Below are positions 10,104 through 17,993 of a stretch of DNA of 64,000 bases, one piece after another (position 1 is the stretch's first letter; each line of letters opens with the position of its first letter). The notes beneath the pieces were generated by a model, which saw nothing but the letters and a program-made list of their open reading frames with translations, was not told the DNA's origin and ran no database searches. The translations under genes were made by a program, and so were the position numbers. The stretch is from assembly GCA_937915145.1 (NCBI GenBank), contig CALDNT010000094.1, positions 21,126-85,125 of the forward strand, written 5' to 3'. The DNA is from an uncultured Reyranella sp. (lineage in GTDB: Bacteria; Pseudomonadota; Alphaproteobacteria; Reyranellales; Reyranellaceae).

Positions 10104-10871
10104 TCAGTTCCGGAGGGCGATTGCCGACAGGCCGCGACCATAGTCTTGTTCACCACAGAGCGTGTTGCGCCGGTAACTGAAGAAATCCTCGGTCGCCGCC
10201 AGGGTGTCGTGGCCGGTGGCGCTCGCGGCGACGCCAGCGCGGGCGATCCGGTTGCCGAGATAGCCGGCGAGATCGAACAGTAAATGACCGGCGCGAGGTG
10301 CTGAGCGGAAGAATGCGGCGTTGGCCGAATCCTGGGCGAGGAACGGCGCCGGAAATTCGGGCCCGACCTCGTAGGACTCGCGACCGATGCAGGGCCCGAT
10401 CGCGGCGCTTATTTGTTCGCGCCGCGCGCCCAGCCGTTCCATGGCGGTGATCGCGGCCTCGACGATACCGCCCAGCGCGCCCTTCCAGCCGGCATGTGCC
10501 GCACCGATCACACCGGCGCGGCCGTCGGCGAGCAGGACCGGCGCGCAATCCGCCGCCAATACGCCCAGCACCACGCCCGGCCGGTCGGTCACCAGGGCAT
10601 CGGCCTTGGGCGCGCCGGGCGAGGTCCAGCGTTGATCGGCGACGGTCAGCACATCCGTCGAGTGGATCTGGTGCACGGTCAGCAGGTCGGGCTCGGAGCG
10701 GTCGAAATGGCCGGCGGCGCGGCGCCGGTTTTCGCGCACGTTGGCCTGATCGTCACCCGAGCCGTAGCCGCAGTTGAGCGATGAATAGAGGCCGGCGCTC
10801 ACGCCGCCGCCACGGGTAAAGAACCGGTGTGCCACACCATCGAAGTCGGCAAGCGTCGGGGCCAGGATCAT
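10104..10871 (-). CDS. pgeF: Peptidoglycan editing factor PgeF (YfiH / polyphenol oxidase fold)
   Basis: A cytoplasmic protein of 255 residues in the DUF152/YfiH family. E. coli PgeF removes L-Ser-containing muropeptide precursors made by MurC error, and some relatives show purine nucleosidase or laccase-like activity. The conserved metal-site residues are visible: His67/His70 in VHQIHSTDV, Cys109 in AADCAPVLL and His126 in AAHAGWKG. The start overlaps the stop of the upstream methyltransferase gene by 4 bp, so the two are co-translated. The pair next to lgt is common in alphaproteobacteria. Confidence 0.93.
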   Translation of the reverse strand: MILAPTLADFDGVAHRFFTRGGGVSAGLYSSLNCGYGSGDDQANVRENRRRAAGHFDRSEPDLLTVHQIHSTDVLTVADQRWTSPGAPKADALVTDRPGVVLGVLAADCAPVLLADGRAGVIGAAHAGWKGALGGIVEAAITAMERLGARREQISAAIGPCIGRESYEVGPEFPAPFLAQDSANAAFFRSAPRAGHLLFDLAGYLGNRIARAGVAASATGHDTLAATEDFFSYRRNTLCGEQDYGRGLSAIALRN

Positions 10872-11974
10872 GTCGTATCCGAGGGGGTATCCGAAAAACC
10901 GGCCGGTGCGGCGCTTCTGTCGTCGCCCACCGCCATAACGCGAAAGAGGGTGCCCATTTGATCCGCTGTGATCAAGCGCGCCAGCGCCGCATCGATGGCG
11001 GCCGGTTCCGACGTGCGCGCCTTCAGCGCACGCGCGCGCTGCTCGATGCCGAGCCGGCGCAGGAAGTCGCCCTGCCCGGCCGGACCGAAGACCCGGGCGC
11101 CGGCCGCGGTCGCCGCCTGGGCGACAGCGGCAAAATCAACGTGTGCAGTGAGGTCGGTTTCGCCCGGCCGATCGAGGACGTCGACACCGCGATGGCGGCG
11201 GACCGCCTGCAGCGTCGCGCCGGGTGCCGTATCATCGCGCCCGTAGTCGACGATCAGCGCCCAACCGCCCTGCCGCATCAGGCGAGCGGCAATTGCGGTG
11301 GCCTGATGCGCGACCGCGCCCGAGGCCTCGGCCAGGGTTCCCGGCGGCAGATCGGCATCGCGCACCGACGCCGGCAGGAGAGAGGCGAAGGGTGACGGCC
11401 CGGGGGTCAGGGCAAACCGCAGCGTCTCGCCGTCGGCGGCCAGCCCGATCATGCGCTCGGCCCAGCCGTGCGGCGTCTTTTCGAACTGGCGCACCGGCAG
11501 GGCGTCGAGGAATTCGTTGGCGACCATGAGCGTGGGGCCGTCCGGCACTTGGTCGACAGACGCATGCCAGGCCGGCTTGAACGCGCCAAGTGCTGCCTCC
11601 TGGGCGTCCCGCAGCGTCTCGCTGATCTCGACCAGGTGCAGAGCCGCCGCTGCATGAAACCCCGGCACCGCGCGGGTGGCGCGCAGCGCATCGGCCATAA
11701 GCGTGCCGCGCCCCGGCCCCAGTTCGACCAGGCGCACCGGCGCGGGACGGCCCATCGCCTGCCAGCGCTCGGCGAGCCACGCGCCCACCAGCTCGCCGAA
11801 CATCTGCGAGATTTCCGGCGCCGTCGTGAAGTCGCCGGCCGCGCCCAGCGGCATGGCGCGCCGGTAGTAACCGAGACGGGGATGGCCGAGCGCCTCGGCC
11901 ATGAAATCGGCGACGGAGATGGGACCGGTGAGGGCGATGCGCCGCGCGATCAGGCGGCCGAGTTCGCTGGTCAT
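10868..11974 (-). CDS. Class I SAM-dependent methyltransferase, MidA/NDUFAF7 family
   Basis: A methyltransferase of 368 residues, former DUF185. Mitochondrial NDUFAF7/MidA dimethylates an arginine of a complex I subunit, so a role in complex I maturation is a reasonable family-based guess. Visible features are the N-terminal RIALTGPISVADFMAEAL with HPRLGYY, DFTTAPEISQMFGE, and the SAM motif ELGPGRGTLMAD near residues 87-98. It starts 10 bp after the lgt stop and overlaps pgeF by 4 bp, giving the operon lgt-midA-pgeF. Confidence 0.9.
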   Translation of the reverse strand: MTSELGRLIARRIALTGPISVADFMAEALGHPRLGYYRRAMPLGAAGDFTTAPEISQMFGELVGAWLAERWQAMGRPAPVRLVELGPGRGTLMADALRATRAVPGFHAAAALHLVEISETLRDAQEAALGAFKPAWHASVDQVPDGPTLMVANEFLDALPVRQFEKTPHGWAERMIGLAADGETLRFALTPGPSPFASLLPASVRDADLPPGTLAEASGAVAHQATAIAARLMRQGGWALIVDYGRDDTAPGATLQAVRRHRGVDVLDRPGETDLTAHVDFAAVAQAATAAGARVFGPAGQGDFLRRLGIEQRARALKARTSEPAAIDAALARLITADQMGTLFRVMAVGDDRSAAPAGFSDTPSDTT

Positions 11975-11984
11975 TGCCGCCGGA

Positions 11985-12791
11985 TCAAGGCAGCGCGGGC
12001 TGCCGGTAGGCGCGGCCGATCAGCCAGCCGCCGAAAGCGAGCATCGGAACCGACAGCAGCATGCCCATGGTGAGTGGTCCCCACAGGTAGCCGAGATGGG
12101 CGTCGGGTTCGCGGAAGAGCTCACCGGCGATGCGCGCCAGCCCGTAGCCGAAACAGAACACGCCGGTCAGCAGGCCGGGGCGGCGCCGGCCGTCGGTGAG
12201 GCGCCACACGGCAACGACGGCAAGCAGCAGCAGCACGCCTTCGAAGAACGCCTGATAGAGTTGGCTGGGATGGCGCGGCAGCGGGCCGCCACGGGGGAAG
12301 ATCATGGCCCACGACACGTCGCTGGCGCGGCCCCACAGTTCGCCATTGATGAAATTCGCCAGCCGCCCGAAGAACAGGCCGATCGGTGCCACGATCGCCA
12401 CCAGATCGGACAGCATGAACGGCTGCACGCCATTGCGCAGCGCGAAGGCGAGAATGGCCACGATCACGCCGAGCAGGCCGCCATGAAACGACATGCCGCC
12501 TTCCCACACGGTCAGGATCGCCAGCGGATGATCGAGATAGAAGCCGGGCTTGTAGAACAGGATATAGCCCAGCCGGCCGCCGAGGATGACGCCGACCGCG
12601 GCCCACAGCAGGAAGTCGTCGATCTTGAGCGGCGACAGGATGGCCGGGGGCTGCTCGCAGACCCGGCGCATGATGCGCCAGCCCAGCACCAGGCCTGCGA
12701 TGTAGGCCAGTGCGTACCAGCGAATGGCCAGCGGCCCGAGCTGGATCAGCACCGGGTCGATTTCGGGGTAGGGGATGAGGAGGGCGGTCAT
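11985..12791 (-). CDS. lgt: Prolipoprotein diacylglyceryl transferase Lgt
   Basis: An inner-membrane enzyme of 268 residues. It transfers diacylglyceryl from phosphatidylglycerol to the lipobox cysteine of prolipoproteins, the first step of lipoprotein maturation. Multiple membrane segments are present. The Lgt signature region reads GRLANFINGELWGR, with MSFHGGLLGV upstream as the catalytic His/Gly segment. The length is typical. It heads a short operon with the MidA-type methyltransferase and pgeF. Confidence 0.96.
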   Translation of the reverse strand: MTALLIPYPEIDPVLIQLGPLAIRWYALAYIAGLVLGWRIMRRVCEQPPAILSPLKIDDFLLWAAVGVILGGRLGYILFYKPGFYLDHPLAILTVWEGGMSFHGGLLGVIVAILAFALRNGVQPFMLSDLVAIVAPIGLFFGRLANFINGELWGRASDVSWAMIFPRGGPLPRHPSQLYQAFFEGVLLLLAVVAVWRLTDGRRRPGLLTGVFCFGYGLARIAGELFREPDAHLGYLWGPLTMGMLLSVPMLAFGGWLIGRAYRQPALP

Positions 12792-12836
12792 GCGATGCGA
12801 AGGTTATAGCCGGCCAATCGTTGCCGCATAATGGAT

Positions 12837-12865
12837 GCGGCGCCGGCCTGGGGGGCCGGCGCCGC
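12837..12865 (-). terminator. Hairpin between YbjN-like gene and lgt
   Basis: A perfect 12-bp GC-only inverted repeat (GCGGCGCCGGCC and complement, 5-nt TGGGG loop) lies 75 bp past the YbjN-like stop and 45 bp before the lgt start. No strong U-run follows on the minus strand. It is best read as a weak terminator or processing hairpin separating the two transcripts. Confidence 0.45.
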
Positions 12866-12939
12866 GGAGAACGATCCGATCAGAGACTCTTTTATGGTCT
12901 TCTTACGAGAGGGGGCGTCGGATGGTCCTCTTTTCCGGG

Positions 12940-13449
12940 TCAGGCTTCTCCGACCGTCTCGAGGATCGAGGCGGTCAAGGCGTCGGCGGGGCTCTTGCCG
13001 GCCCACACGACGTACTGAAAGGCGGGATAGAAGCGCTCGCTCTCGGTGATCGCCACCTCGACGAGGTCGTTCAACTGGTCCGGCATGAGGCCCGAGGTGC
13101 CGCGCAGCGGGATGGCGTGGCGGAACATCGGCAGGCCTTCCTCGGTCCACAAGTCGAAGTGGCCCAGCCACATCTTCTCGTTGATCAGAGCCAGCAGGAC
13201 ATGAATTTCGTTGTGGCGTTCGGCCGGGATGCGGACATCGTAGGCGCAGGTGAAATGCAGTGCCTCGACGTCGTCGCGCCAGCTGAAGAACATGCGGTAG
13301 TCGCACCAGCGGCCGGCGACCTCGACGGCGATTTCGCGGTCGGAGGTACGGTCGAACGGCCAATCGTTGTCGGAGATGACTTTTTCGATCATCTCGAGCG
13401 GGTTCAAATCAGTCTTTTGCCTGGTCCGCTCGTGTCGCGATAACGCCAT
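12940..13449 (-). CDS. YbjN domain-containing protein
   Basis: A soluble cytoplasmic protein of 169 residues in the YbjN family (sometimes labelled bacterial sensory transduction regulator). The exact molecular role is unknown, and E. coli YbjN affects stress and motility phenotypes. The core has NPLEMIEKVISDNDWPFDR at the start, then CDYRMFFSW, HFTCAYDVRIP and LINEKMWLGHFDLW, which fit the family. I chose the ATG at 13449 (MALSRHERTRQ), preceded by GGAGTGG, over an upstream in-frame ATG whose extension is not protein-like. It lies 242 bp from the left target duplication of the IS element. Confidence 0.85.
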   Translation of the reverse strand: MALSRHERTRQKTDLNPLEMIEKVISDNDWPFDRTSDREIAVEVAGRWCDYRMFFSWRDDVEALHFTCAYDVRIPAERHNEIHVLLALINEKMWLGHFDLWTEEGLPMFRHAIPLRGTSGLMPDQLNDLVEVAITESERFYPAFQYVVWAGKSPADALTASILETVGEA

Positions 13450-13691
13450 CGACCCACTCCCCAACCATTTCCGCCATGCGGTCCCTAGTGAACCTTTCTT
13501 GAGGCGGGTGGCCGATATATCGTGGTGGGCACCCAACAACCCACAAACTGTAGCCTGCCATAAGGGTGAGTCTCGACGCAATAAGAAATGAAGCGGAAAT
13601 CGAGAAAAGAGTCAGCGATTCCATAAATTTAATCCCCAGCGCTAAGATTCGAGTCTCAGAATTCCGCAGGCCGAATCTGACAGTTTTGCCC

Positions 13692-13699
13692 TGTTTTTG
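13692..13699. repeat. Left 8-bp target site duplication of IS element
   Basis: TGTTTTTG directly abuts the left terminal repeat and is repeated exactly at 15733-15740 on the other side of the element. Eight bases is the duplication length expected for IS1595-family insertion, so this marks the insertion point. Confidence 0.92.
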
Positions 13700-13726
13700 C
13701 GCATCTATCCCTTGACGACAAGTACG
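13700..13726 (+). repeat. Left terminal inverted repeat of IS element
   Basis: The first 27 bp of the element. The outer 14 bp (CGCATCTATCCCTT) are identical to the inverted right end. The inner part GACGACAAGTACG differs from the right end at four positions. The core CTATCCCTT occurs again at 13734-13742, inside the element, and may be a second transposase contact. Confidence 0.92.
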
Positions 13727-13733
13727 CCAGATG

Positions 13734-13761
13734 CTATCCCTTAGCCATCGCGAGGGGGATA
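13734..13761 (+). promoter_or_regulatory. Hairpin over the transposase ribosome-binding site
   Basis: CTATCCC at 13734-13740 and GGGATAG at 13755-13761 form a 7-bp stem. The 3' arm overlaps the GAGGGGG ribosome site that serves the GTG start at 13766. Folding would hide the site in transcripts that read in from outside, a known way for insertion sequences to limit transposase production. The left arm also repeats the terminal-repeat core. Confidence 0.45.
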
Positions 13762-13765
13762 GGCC

Positions 13766-14668
13766 GTGAAATATACTTTCAAGCAGTTCCAGACCGAGTA
13801 CCCGGATGATGCGGCCTGCTTGGATAAGATCATGGAGCGCCGGTACGGTGGCACCGTCCTAACGTGTCCGGCATGCGGTGTGTCAGAGGCCAAGTTTCAT
13901 CGCATCACGAAACGCCGGGCCTATGCCTGCCAAGACTGCGGGCATCACATTTACCCCTGCGTCGGCACCCCGTTTGAGAAGTCTAGGACGCCCCTCACGT
14001 CGTGGTTCTTCGCAATGTACCTGATGACCACCACACGCCACGGCGTGGCTGCCAAGGAGCTAGAGCGCCAGTTGGGCGTGACCTACAAAACGGCGTGGCG
14101 GATCGCCCACGAACTGCGCAAGCACATGGCGAACTCTGACAACACCGGCCCGCTGTCCGGGCATGTCGAGATGGACGAGACGTTCGTAGGCGGTAAGCGT
14201 CGTGGCCGTCGCAGCATGGGCAAGGGCGCGAACCCGCTCGCCAACAAGGCGGTCGTGTTCGGCATGCTGGAGCGGGGCGGTGCGTTGCGCGCTGGTCCGG
14301 TTCCTGATGCGAACAAGGAGACGTTGCTGCCGTACATCCTGACCAACGTGCAGCGCGGCAGCGTCATCAACACCGACGAAGCGGCAGCCTACAAGACGCT
14401 AGAGACGGCTGGCCCCTACACGCACTTTGCGGTCAATCACTCGGCTTACGAGTACGTCGCGGGCATCCACCACACGAACAGCATTGAAGGCTTCTGGGGT
14501 CACTTCAAAAAGGGCATCAAGGGAACGAACGTCGGCGTGTCCAAGAAGCATCTTTGGAAGTACGTCGCGGAATACACCTACCGCTACAACTTCCGCGACC
14601 TCGGCACCTACGGCCTGTTCAACCGCCTTGTTTGGACTTTCCAACAGCCGCGTCTAGTAGAGCCGTGA
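13766..14668 (+). CDS. IS1595-family transposase (ISXO2-like DDE)
   Basis: A transposase of 300 residues. The N-terminal zinc ribbon has Cys34/Cys37 (TCPACG) and Cys55/Cys58 (ACQDCG), and a helix-turn-helix region lies around residues 92-118 (GVAAKELERQLGVTYKTAWRI-type). The ISXO2 catalytic domain has probable acidic residues Asp137 (VEMDETF), Asp204 (INTDEAA) and Glu241 (HTNSIEGFWGH). No frameshift or stop is present, so it looks functional. Translation starts at a GTG behind GAGGGGG. Its 3' end overlaps the 3' end of the opposing passenger gene by 50 bp. Confidence 0.95.
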   Translation: MKYTFKQFQTEYPDDAACLDKIMERRYGGTVLTCPACGVSEAKFHRITKRRAYACQDCGHHIYPCVGTPFEKSRTPLTSWFFAMYLMTTTRHGVAAKELERQLGVTYKTAWRIAHELRKHMANSDNTGPLSGHVEMDETFVGGKRRGRRSMGKGANPLANKAVVFGMLERGGALRAGPVPDANKETLLPYILTNVQRGSVINTDEAAAYKTLETAGPYTHFAVNHSAYEYVAGIHHTNSIEGFWGHFKKGIKGTNVGVSKKHLWKYVAEYTYRYNFRDLGTYGLFNRLVWTFQQPRLVEP

Positions 14669-15689
14669 AACGCTCTGCGGATCGTTCGTCGCCTTCCATG
14701 GGAGGCGGCGCCGGTTCTGCGGCGAGAGCGGGCGGAACGACGGCGCTAGGTGACGCCGCCACTGACGCGCTGCGGAGGCGCGCTATTTCCTCGCGTTGCT
14801 GCTTCACGGCAGGCATTTCTAACAACTCCACAATCTTAGATGTTGGAACCACTACCCCCATGCCCACTGGGACGGTCACTGGGCCGCCTCTGCCAACGGC
14901 AAGTATCTCGCTGGGCTTCGCGTGCCAAGCTGCTTGGAATAGACCAAGCAAGAATACATTTTCCTGCGGGAAAATCCCTGTGACTTGCGAAGACTTCCCG
15001 TTCCGATCAATGGCGTTGAGATTTTGAAGGCGCATGCTTGGCCGAACAAAAACCGGAGATCCGCTAAGTCCCGGCAGACTCTGAGATTCAACAAGATAGG
15101 CGTCAACCCATCGCGTCTTGCTCTCGTCGTCCCAGTCTCGAATCGGAACTTTTTCGTCGCCGGGCATGAGGGAGATGTTGCCGGTGTGGACGACCGGGAG
15201 ATTGCGGCTAGCGCCCACCAGCATCCTAAAGAGGCCTACGGTGTGGCAAACGTCGCCGGCTCCAACGTGCATGGCGTAGGACACATCCTCCGTCAGAAGA
15301 GTGCCCGGCCCTAAAAACGAGTGGCTGTATCCCGGCTTGCCAACCCCAAAGGTAATGGCCGCGAGATCAACATTTTCGTCGTCGTGGAAGAACCAGGATA
15401 CGCGCTCATTCGCCTCCAGGTTGACGCACGAGCCATCGTCTTTGTTCAACCGGACAACGAACCCCACGTCGCCAAGCGGCTTCGCAACGTGACGCGCCGT
15501 GATGAGGTAGCCCACCCCATCGTACTGAAGCAAAAAGCCGGTTCCGACGCAGTGGATGCCCTTCTCGCGATCCTTCTCGTCGGCAAATCCTAGGAAGACG
15601 ACTGACGTTCTGATGTCGTCATGCAGCCGCACCTTGAAGGCTCCAATCCCGTGCCAGACAGTCGGCCCCAGCCGATACCCGATGGGCAT
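14619..15689 (-). CDS. IS passenger gene: trypsin-like serine protease-fold protein
   Basis: A protein of 356 residues carried inside the IS element on the strand opposite the transposase. A chymotrypsin/trypsin-like fold is indicated by an ordered catalytic triad: His67 in YLITARHVA, Asp108 in NVDLAAI and Ser209 in LPGLSGSPVF. There is no signal peptide, so it is probably cytoplasmic. The C-terminal part (around residues 290-356) is Ala/Pro-rich and helical, with no recognised domain. The start lies only 43 bp from the right end of the element, behind AAAGG, so its promoter must lie in or near the terminal repeat. Target and role are unknown. Defence, stress or transposition control are possible but unsupported. 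Confidence 0.82.
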   Translation of the reverse strand: MPIGYRLGPTVWHGIGAFKVRLHDDIRTSVVFLGFADEKDREKGIHCVGTGFLLQYDGVGYLITARHVAKPLGDVGFVVRLNKDDGSCVNLEANERVSWFFHDDENVDLAAITFGVGKPGYSHSFLGPGTLLTEDVSYAMHVGAGDVCHTVGLFRMLVGASRNLPVVHTGNISLMPGDEKVPIRDWDDESKTRWVDAYLVESQSLPGLSGSPVFVRPSMRLQNLNAIDRNGKSSQVTGIFPQENVFLLGLFQAAWHAKPSEILAVGRGGPVTVPVGMGVVVPTSKIVELLEMPAVKQQREEIARLRSASVAASPSAVVPPALAAEPAPPPMEGDERSAERFTALLDAAVGKSKQGG

Positions 15690-15705
15690 TTTCTACGCCT
15701 TTTCC

Positions 15706-15732
15706 CATACTTGTCTAGAAGGGATAGATGCG
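15706..15732 (-). repeat. Right terminal inverted repeat of IS element
   Basis: The last 27 bp of the element. Read on the minus strand it starts CGCATCTATCCCTT, as the left end does, and matches it at 23 of 27 positions. It is followed by the target duplication at 15733-15740. Confidence 0.92.
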
Positions 15733-15740
15733 TGTTTTTG
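15733..15740. repeat. Right 8-bp target site duplication of IS element
   Basis: TGTTTTTG, identical to 13692-13699. Removing the element and one copy would rejoin the YbjN-cynS intergenic region. Confidence 0.92.
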
Positions 15741-15859
15741 CGCAATGCCCGGATCGACCTGCGAGCTGCCCATTATTTCCTCGTTCTGGGTCGCCGCTGG
15801 CATGTGCCTTGCTCAAGGAGACCTGGACGCACTGATTTTCAGGGCAGCAGGAGCGGGCA

Positions 15860-16306
15860 ATGAAACGGGCTGAAGTGACCGAGAAGATCCTGAGCGCCAA
15901 GCGCATGAAGGAACTCACCTGGGACGAGATCACTAAGAAGATCGGCGGGGCCTCGAAGATCGTCGTCACCGCCGCCTGCCTCGGCCAGATGAAGATGACC
16001 AAGGAACAGGCGGCCAAGGCCGGCAAGCTGTTCGGCCTCGGCAAGGAAGAGGTCCTGCTGCTGCAGGAGGTCCCGTACCGCGGCTCGCTACCCCAGGTGC
16101 CGCCGAACGATCCACTGATCTATCGCTTCTACGAACTGGTGCAGGTCTACGGCACAACCTGGAAGGAACTAATCCAGGAGGAGTTCGGCGACGGCATCAT
16201 GAGCGCCATCGACTTCGACATGACCCTGGAACGCCAGCCCGACCAGAAGGGCGACCGCGTGAAGATTGGCATGTCGGGCAAGTTCCTGGGCTACAAGTCG
16301 TACTGA
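15860..16306 (+). CDS. cynS: Cyanate hydratase (cyanase)
   Basis: A cytoplasmic enzyme of 148 residues that converts cyanate and bicarbonate to ammonia and carbon dioxide. Cyanase acts as a decamer. The N-terminal helical domain is followed by the cyanase catalytic domain, and the three active-site residues line up as Arg89, Glu92 (YRFYELVQVYG) and Ser115 (IMSAIDF). No cynT carbonic anhydrase, cyanate permease or CynR regulator is next to it. The IS element ends 127 bp upstream, so its promoter region may have been altered. It converges on hyuB with a 19-bp gap. Confidence 0.97.
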   Translation: MKRAEVTEKILSAKRMKELTWDEITKKIGGASKIVVTAACLGQMKMTKEQAAKAGKLFGLGKEEVLLLQEVPYRGSLPQVPPNDPLIYRFYELVQVYGTTWKELIQEEFGDGIMSAIDFDMTLERQPDQKGDRVKIGMSGKFLGYKSY

Positions 16307-16325
16307 GCATACGACTAAGGATGCC

Positions 16326-17993
16326 TCACTCCGCCGCCAACTTCCGGGCCGATCTCGGATCGCGCGTGAGCAGGCCGTCGGCGAGGTCGCGCTCGATCAT
16401 GGCGTCGGGCCGTTCGGAGACGCGGCCGAAGCCGGCGCCGCCGCCCACGAACATTTCGACGATGTCGCCCTTGGCGAGATCGACGGCGGCCTTGCTCCGC
16501 AGTTCCTCGACGGTGCCATTGGCGCGATGGATGCGGCAGTAGCCGCGCTGGCCGGGTTCGCCACCCAAAAGTCCCTCGGGGGCGAGGCGGAAACGGTCGG
16601 AATAGATCGCGAGCTGCACGTCATCGCGCAGGATCTCGCAGCGGCGGGTAAAGCCGGCGCCGCCGCGGCGGGCACCCAGCCCGAAAGAATCCGGCGCCAG
16701 TTCGTAGCCGACAATGCGAAAGAAATCGTAGTCGATATCGAGCGATTCGACCGGGGCGTTGGAGCAGTTGCTGAGCGGCGAGTCGACGGCGTCGCAGCCG
16801 TCGGCGCCCCTTGAGGCGCCGTAACCGCCGCCGAAGATTTCGAGATAGACGCTATAACCCTTCTCGCCGAGCCGGGAGAGGCAGAAGGCCGTGGTGCAGT
16901 CGAAGCCAGTGGCGATCACCTTGTCAGGTAGTGCCTGCGCCATCGCCTTCATCACGGCGTTGAACACGCGATAGGCCGGTATCATGCGCGCCCGCACCGG
17001 CGCCGGCGGGCGCGGGTTGAGCAGCGAGCCGTAGGGCACTTTTATGGTGATCGGCCGCGCCATGCCCTCGTTGTAGGGAATGTCGGGACTGGTCAGCACC
17101 GATTTCACGCAGCTGAGCGCCGCCGAGAGCGTGCTGGAATAGGGGCAGTTGAGGTTGCGTTTTACCTGGGCGCAGGTGCCCTCGAAATCGATCTCGACCG
17201 AATCCTCGGCGATGGTGACCTTGGCCTTCACCACCAGCGGCTCGTCGGTGAGGCCGTCGTCGTCGACCGCGTCCTCGCCGTAGAACGTGCCCTTGGGCGC
17301 CTGCGCGATGGCGGCGCGCACGCGGCGCTCGGAATAGTCCTGCATCTCCTGCATCGCCGCTTCGACCTTGTCGGTGCCATAGCGCTCGCAGAGCTGCTTT
17401 ACCCGCAACACGCCGATCGCATTGGCGGCGAACTGGGCATTGAAGTCGCCGATGGTGAGATCGGGCACGCGGACGTTGGCGGTGACCAGGCGTTCGAAGC
17501 TGCCGCCGTTCCAGTCGCGCTGGAAATCGTACTTGCTGGGCGGGAAGCGCAGCCCTTCCTGGTAGACGTCCGAAGCATGAATGTTGAGGCCGGGGGCGCC
17601 GCCGCCGAGATCGAGATGGTGCGCCACCGACGCGCCGAAGCCCACGACCCGGCCGGCGACGAAGATCGGCGTGAAGATGAAGACGTCGGGAATGTGCTGG
17701 CCACCCTCGAACGGGTCGTTGTTGATCAGGAAATCGCCTTCCTTCAGCGTCTCGACGGGATGGCGTTTCAGGCAGGCGCGCAGCGTCTCGCCGATCGGCC
17801 CGAGCTGCATGGGGATCAGTTCGGCCTGGGCGACGGTGTTGCCGAAGCGGTCCATCAGGCCGGCGGAGCCGTCGCGTGCCTCGCGCAGGATGGTCGAGTA
17901 GGCGGACCGGATCAGCTTTACGCCCATCTCGCGCGCCGAGGCGATCAGCGCCTGGCTGATGACGGCATAGTCGATGGGACCCAGCTGGCTCAT
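16326..17993 (-). CDS. hyuB: Hydantoinase B / oxoprolinase family protein (HyuB)
   Basis: A subunit of 555 residues of an ATP-dependent hydantoinase / 5-oxoprolinase-type enzyme, which opens cyclic amides using ATP together with HyuA. It starts MSQLGPIDYAVISQALIA and contains the family blocks REARDGSAGLMDRFGNTVAQ, INNDPFEGGQHIPD and HHLDLGGG. The ATG at 17993 overlaps the hyuA stop by 4 bp. The reading frame stays open far upstream, but that part is antisense-style overlap with hyuA and not coding. Substrate (hydantoin, oxoproline, acetophenone-like or other) is unknown. Confidence 0.93.
   Translation of the reverse strand: MSQLGPIDYAVISQALIASAREMGVKLIRSAYSTILREARDGSAGLMDRFGNTVAQAELIPMQLGPIGETLRACLKRHPVETLKEGDFLINNDPFEGGQHIPDVFIFTPIFVAGRVVGFGASVAHHLDLGGGAPGLNIHASDVYQEGLRFPPSKYDFQRDWNGGSFERLVTANVRVPDLTIGDFNAQFAANAIGVLRVKQLCERYGTDKVEAAMQEMQDYSERRVRAAIAQAPKGTFYGEDAVDDDGLTDEPLVVKAKVTIAEDSVEIDFEGTCAQVKRNLNCPYSSTLSAALSCVKSVLTSPDIPYNEGMARPITIKVPYGSLLNPRPPAPVRARMIPAYRVFNAVMKAMAQALPDKVIATGFDCTTAFCLSRLGEKGYSVYLEIFGGGYGASRGADGCDAVDSPLSNCSNAPVESLDIDYDFFRIVGYELAPDSFGLGARRGGAGFTRRCEILRDDVQLAIYSDRFRLAPEGLLGGEPGQRGYCRIHRANGTVEELRSKAAVDLAKGDIVEMFVGGGAGFGRVSERPDAMIERDLADGLLTRDPRSARKLAAE

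Larger units (their letters stand above)
13700..15732. mobile_element. Complete IS1595-family insertion sequence with a passenger gene (2033 bp)
   Basis: A complete transposable element. It has a plus-strand transposase with the ISXO2-like DDE domain, a minus-strand passenger gene in a tail-to-tail arrangement, 27-bp imperfect terminal inverted repeats (23/27 identical, both starting CGCATCTATCCCTT) and an exact 8-bp target duplication TGTTTTTG. Intact ends and genes suggest a recent insertion that may still be mobile. It lies between the YbjN-like gene and cynS, its right end 127 bp before the cyanase start. Some IS1595 groups are known to carry passenger genes. I do not recall a serine-protease-like passenger as a standard one. 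Confidence 0.93.

Noticed and set aside
12893-12930. Near-direct repeats ATGGTCTTCTT and ATGGTCCTCTT
   Set aside because: Only two copies with mismatches and no spacer pattern, so not a CRISPR or regulatory array.
13409-13624. 71-codon minus-strand frame with a hydrophobic N-terminus near the IS left flank
   Set aside because: Overlaps the YbjN-like start in another frame, with no ribosome site and no family match.
15701-15760. Possible outward promoter from the IS right end toward cynS
   Set aside because: TTGTCT is present but no acceptable -10 element occurs at the right distance.
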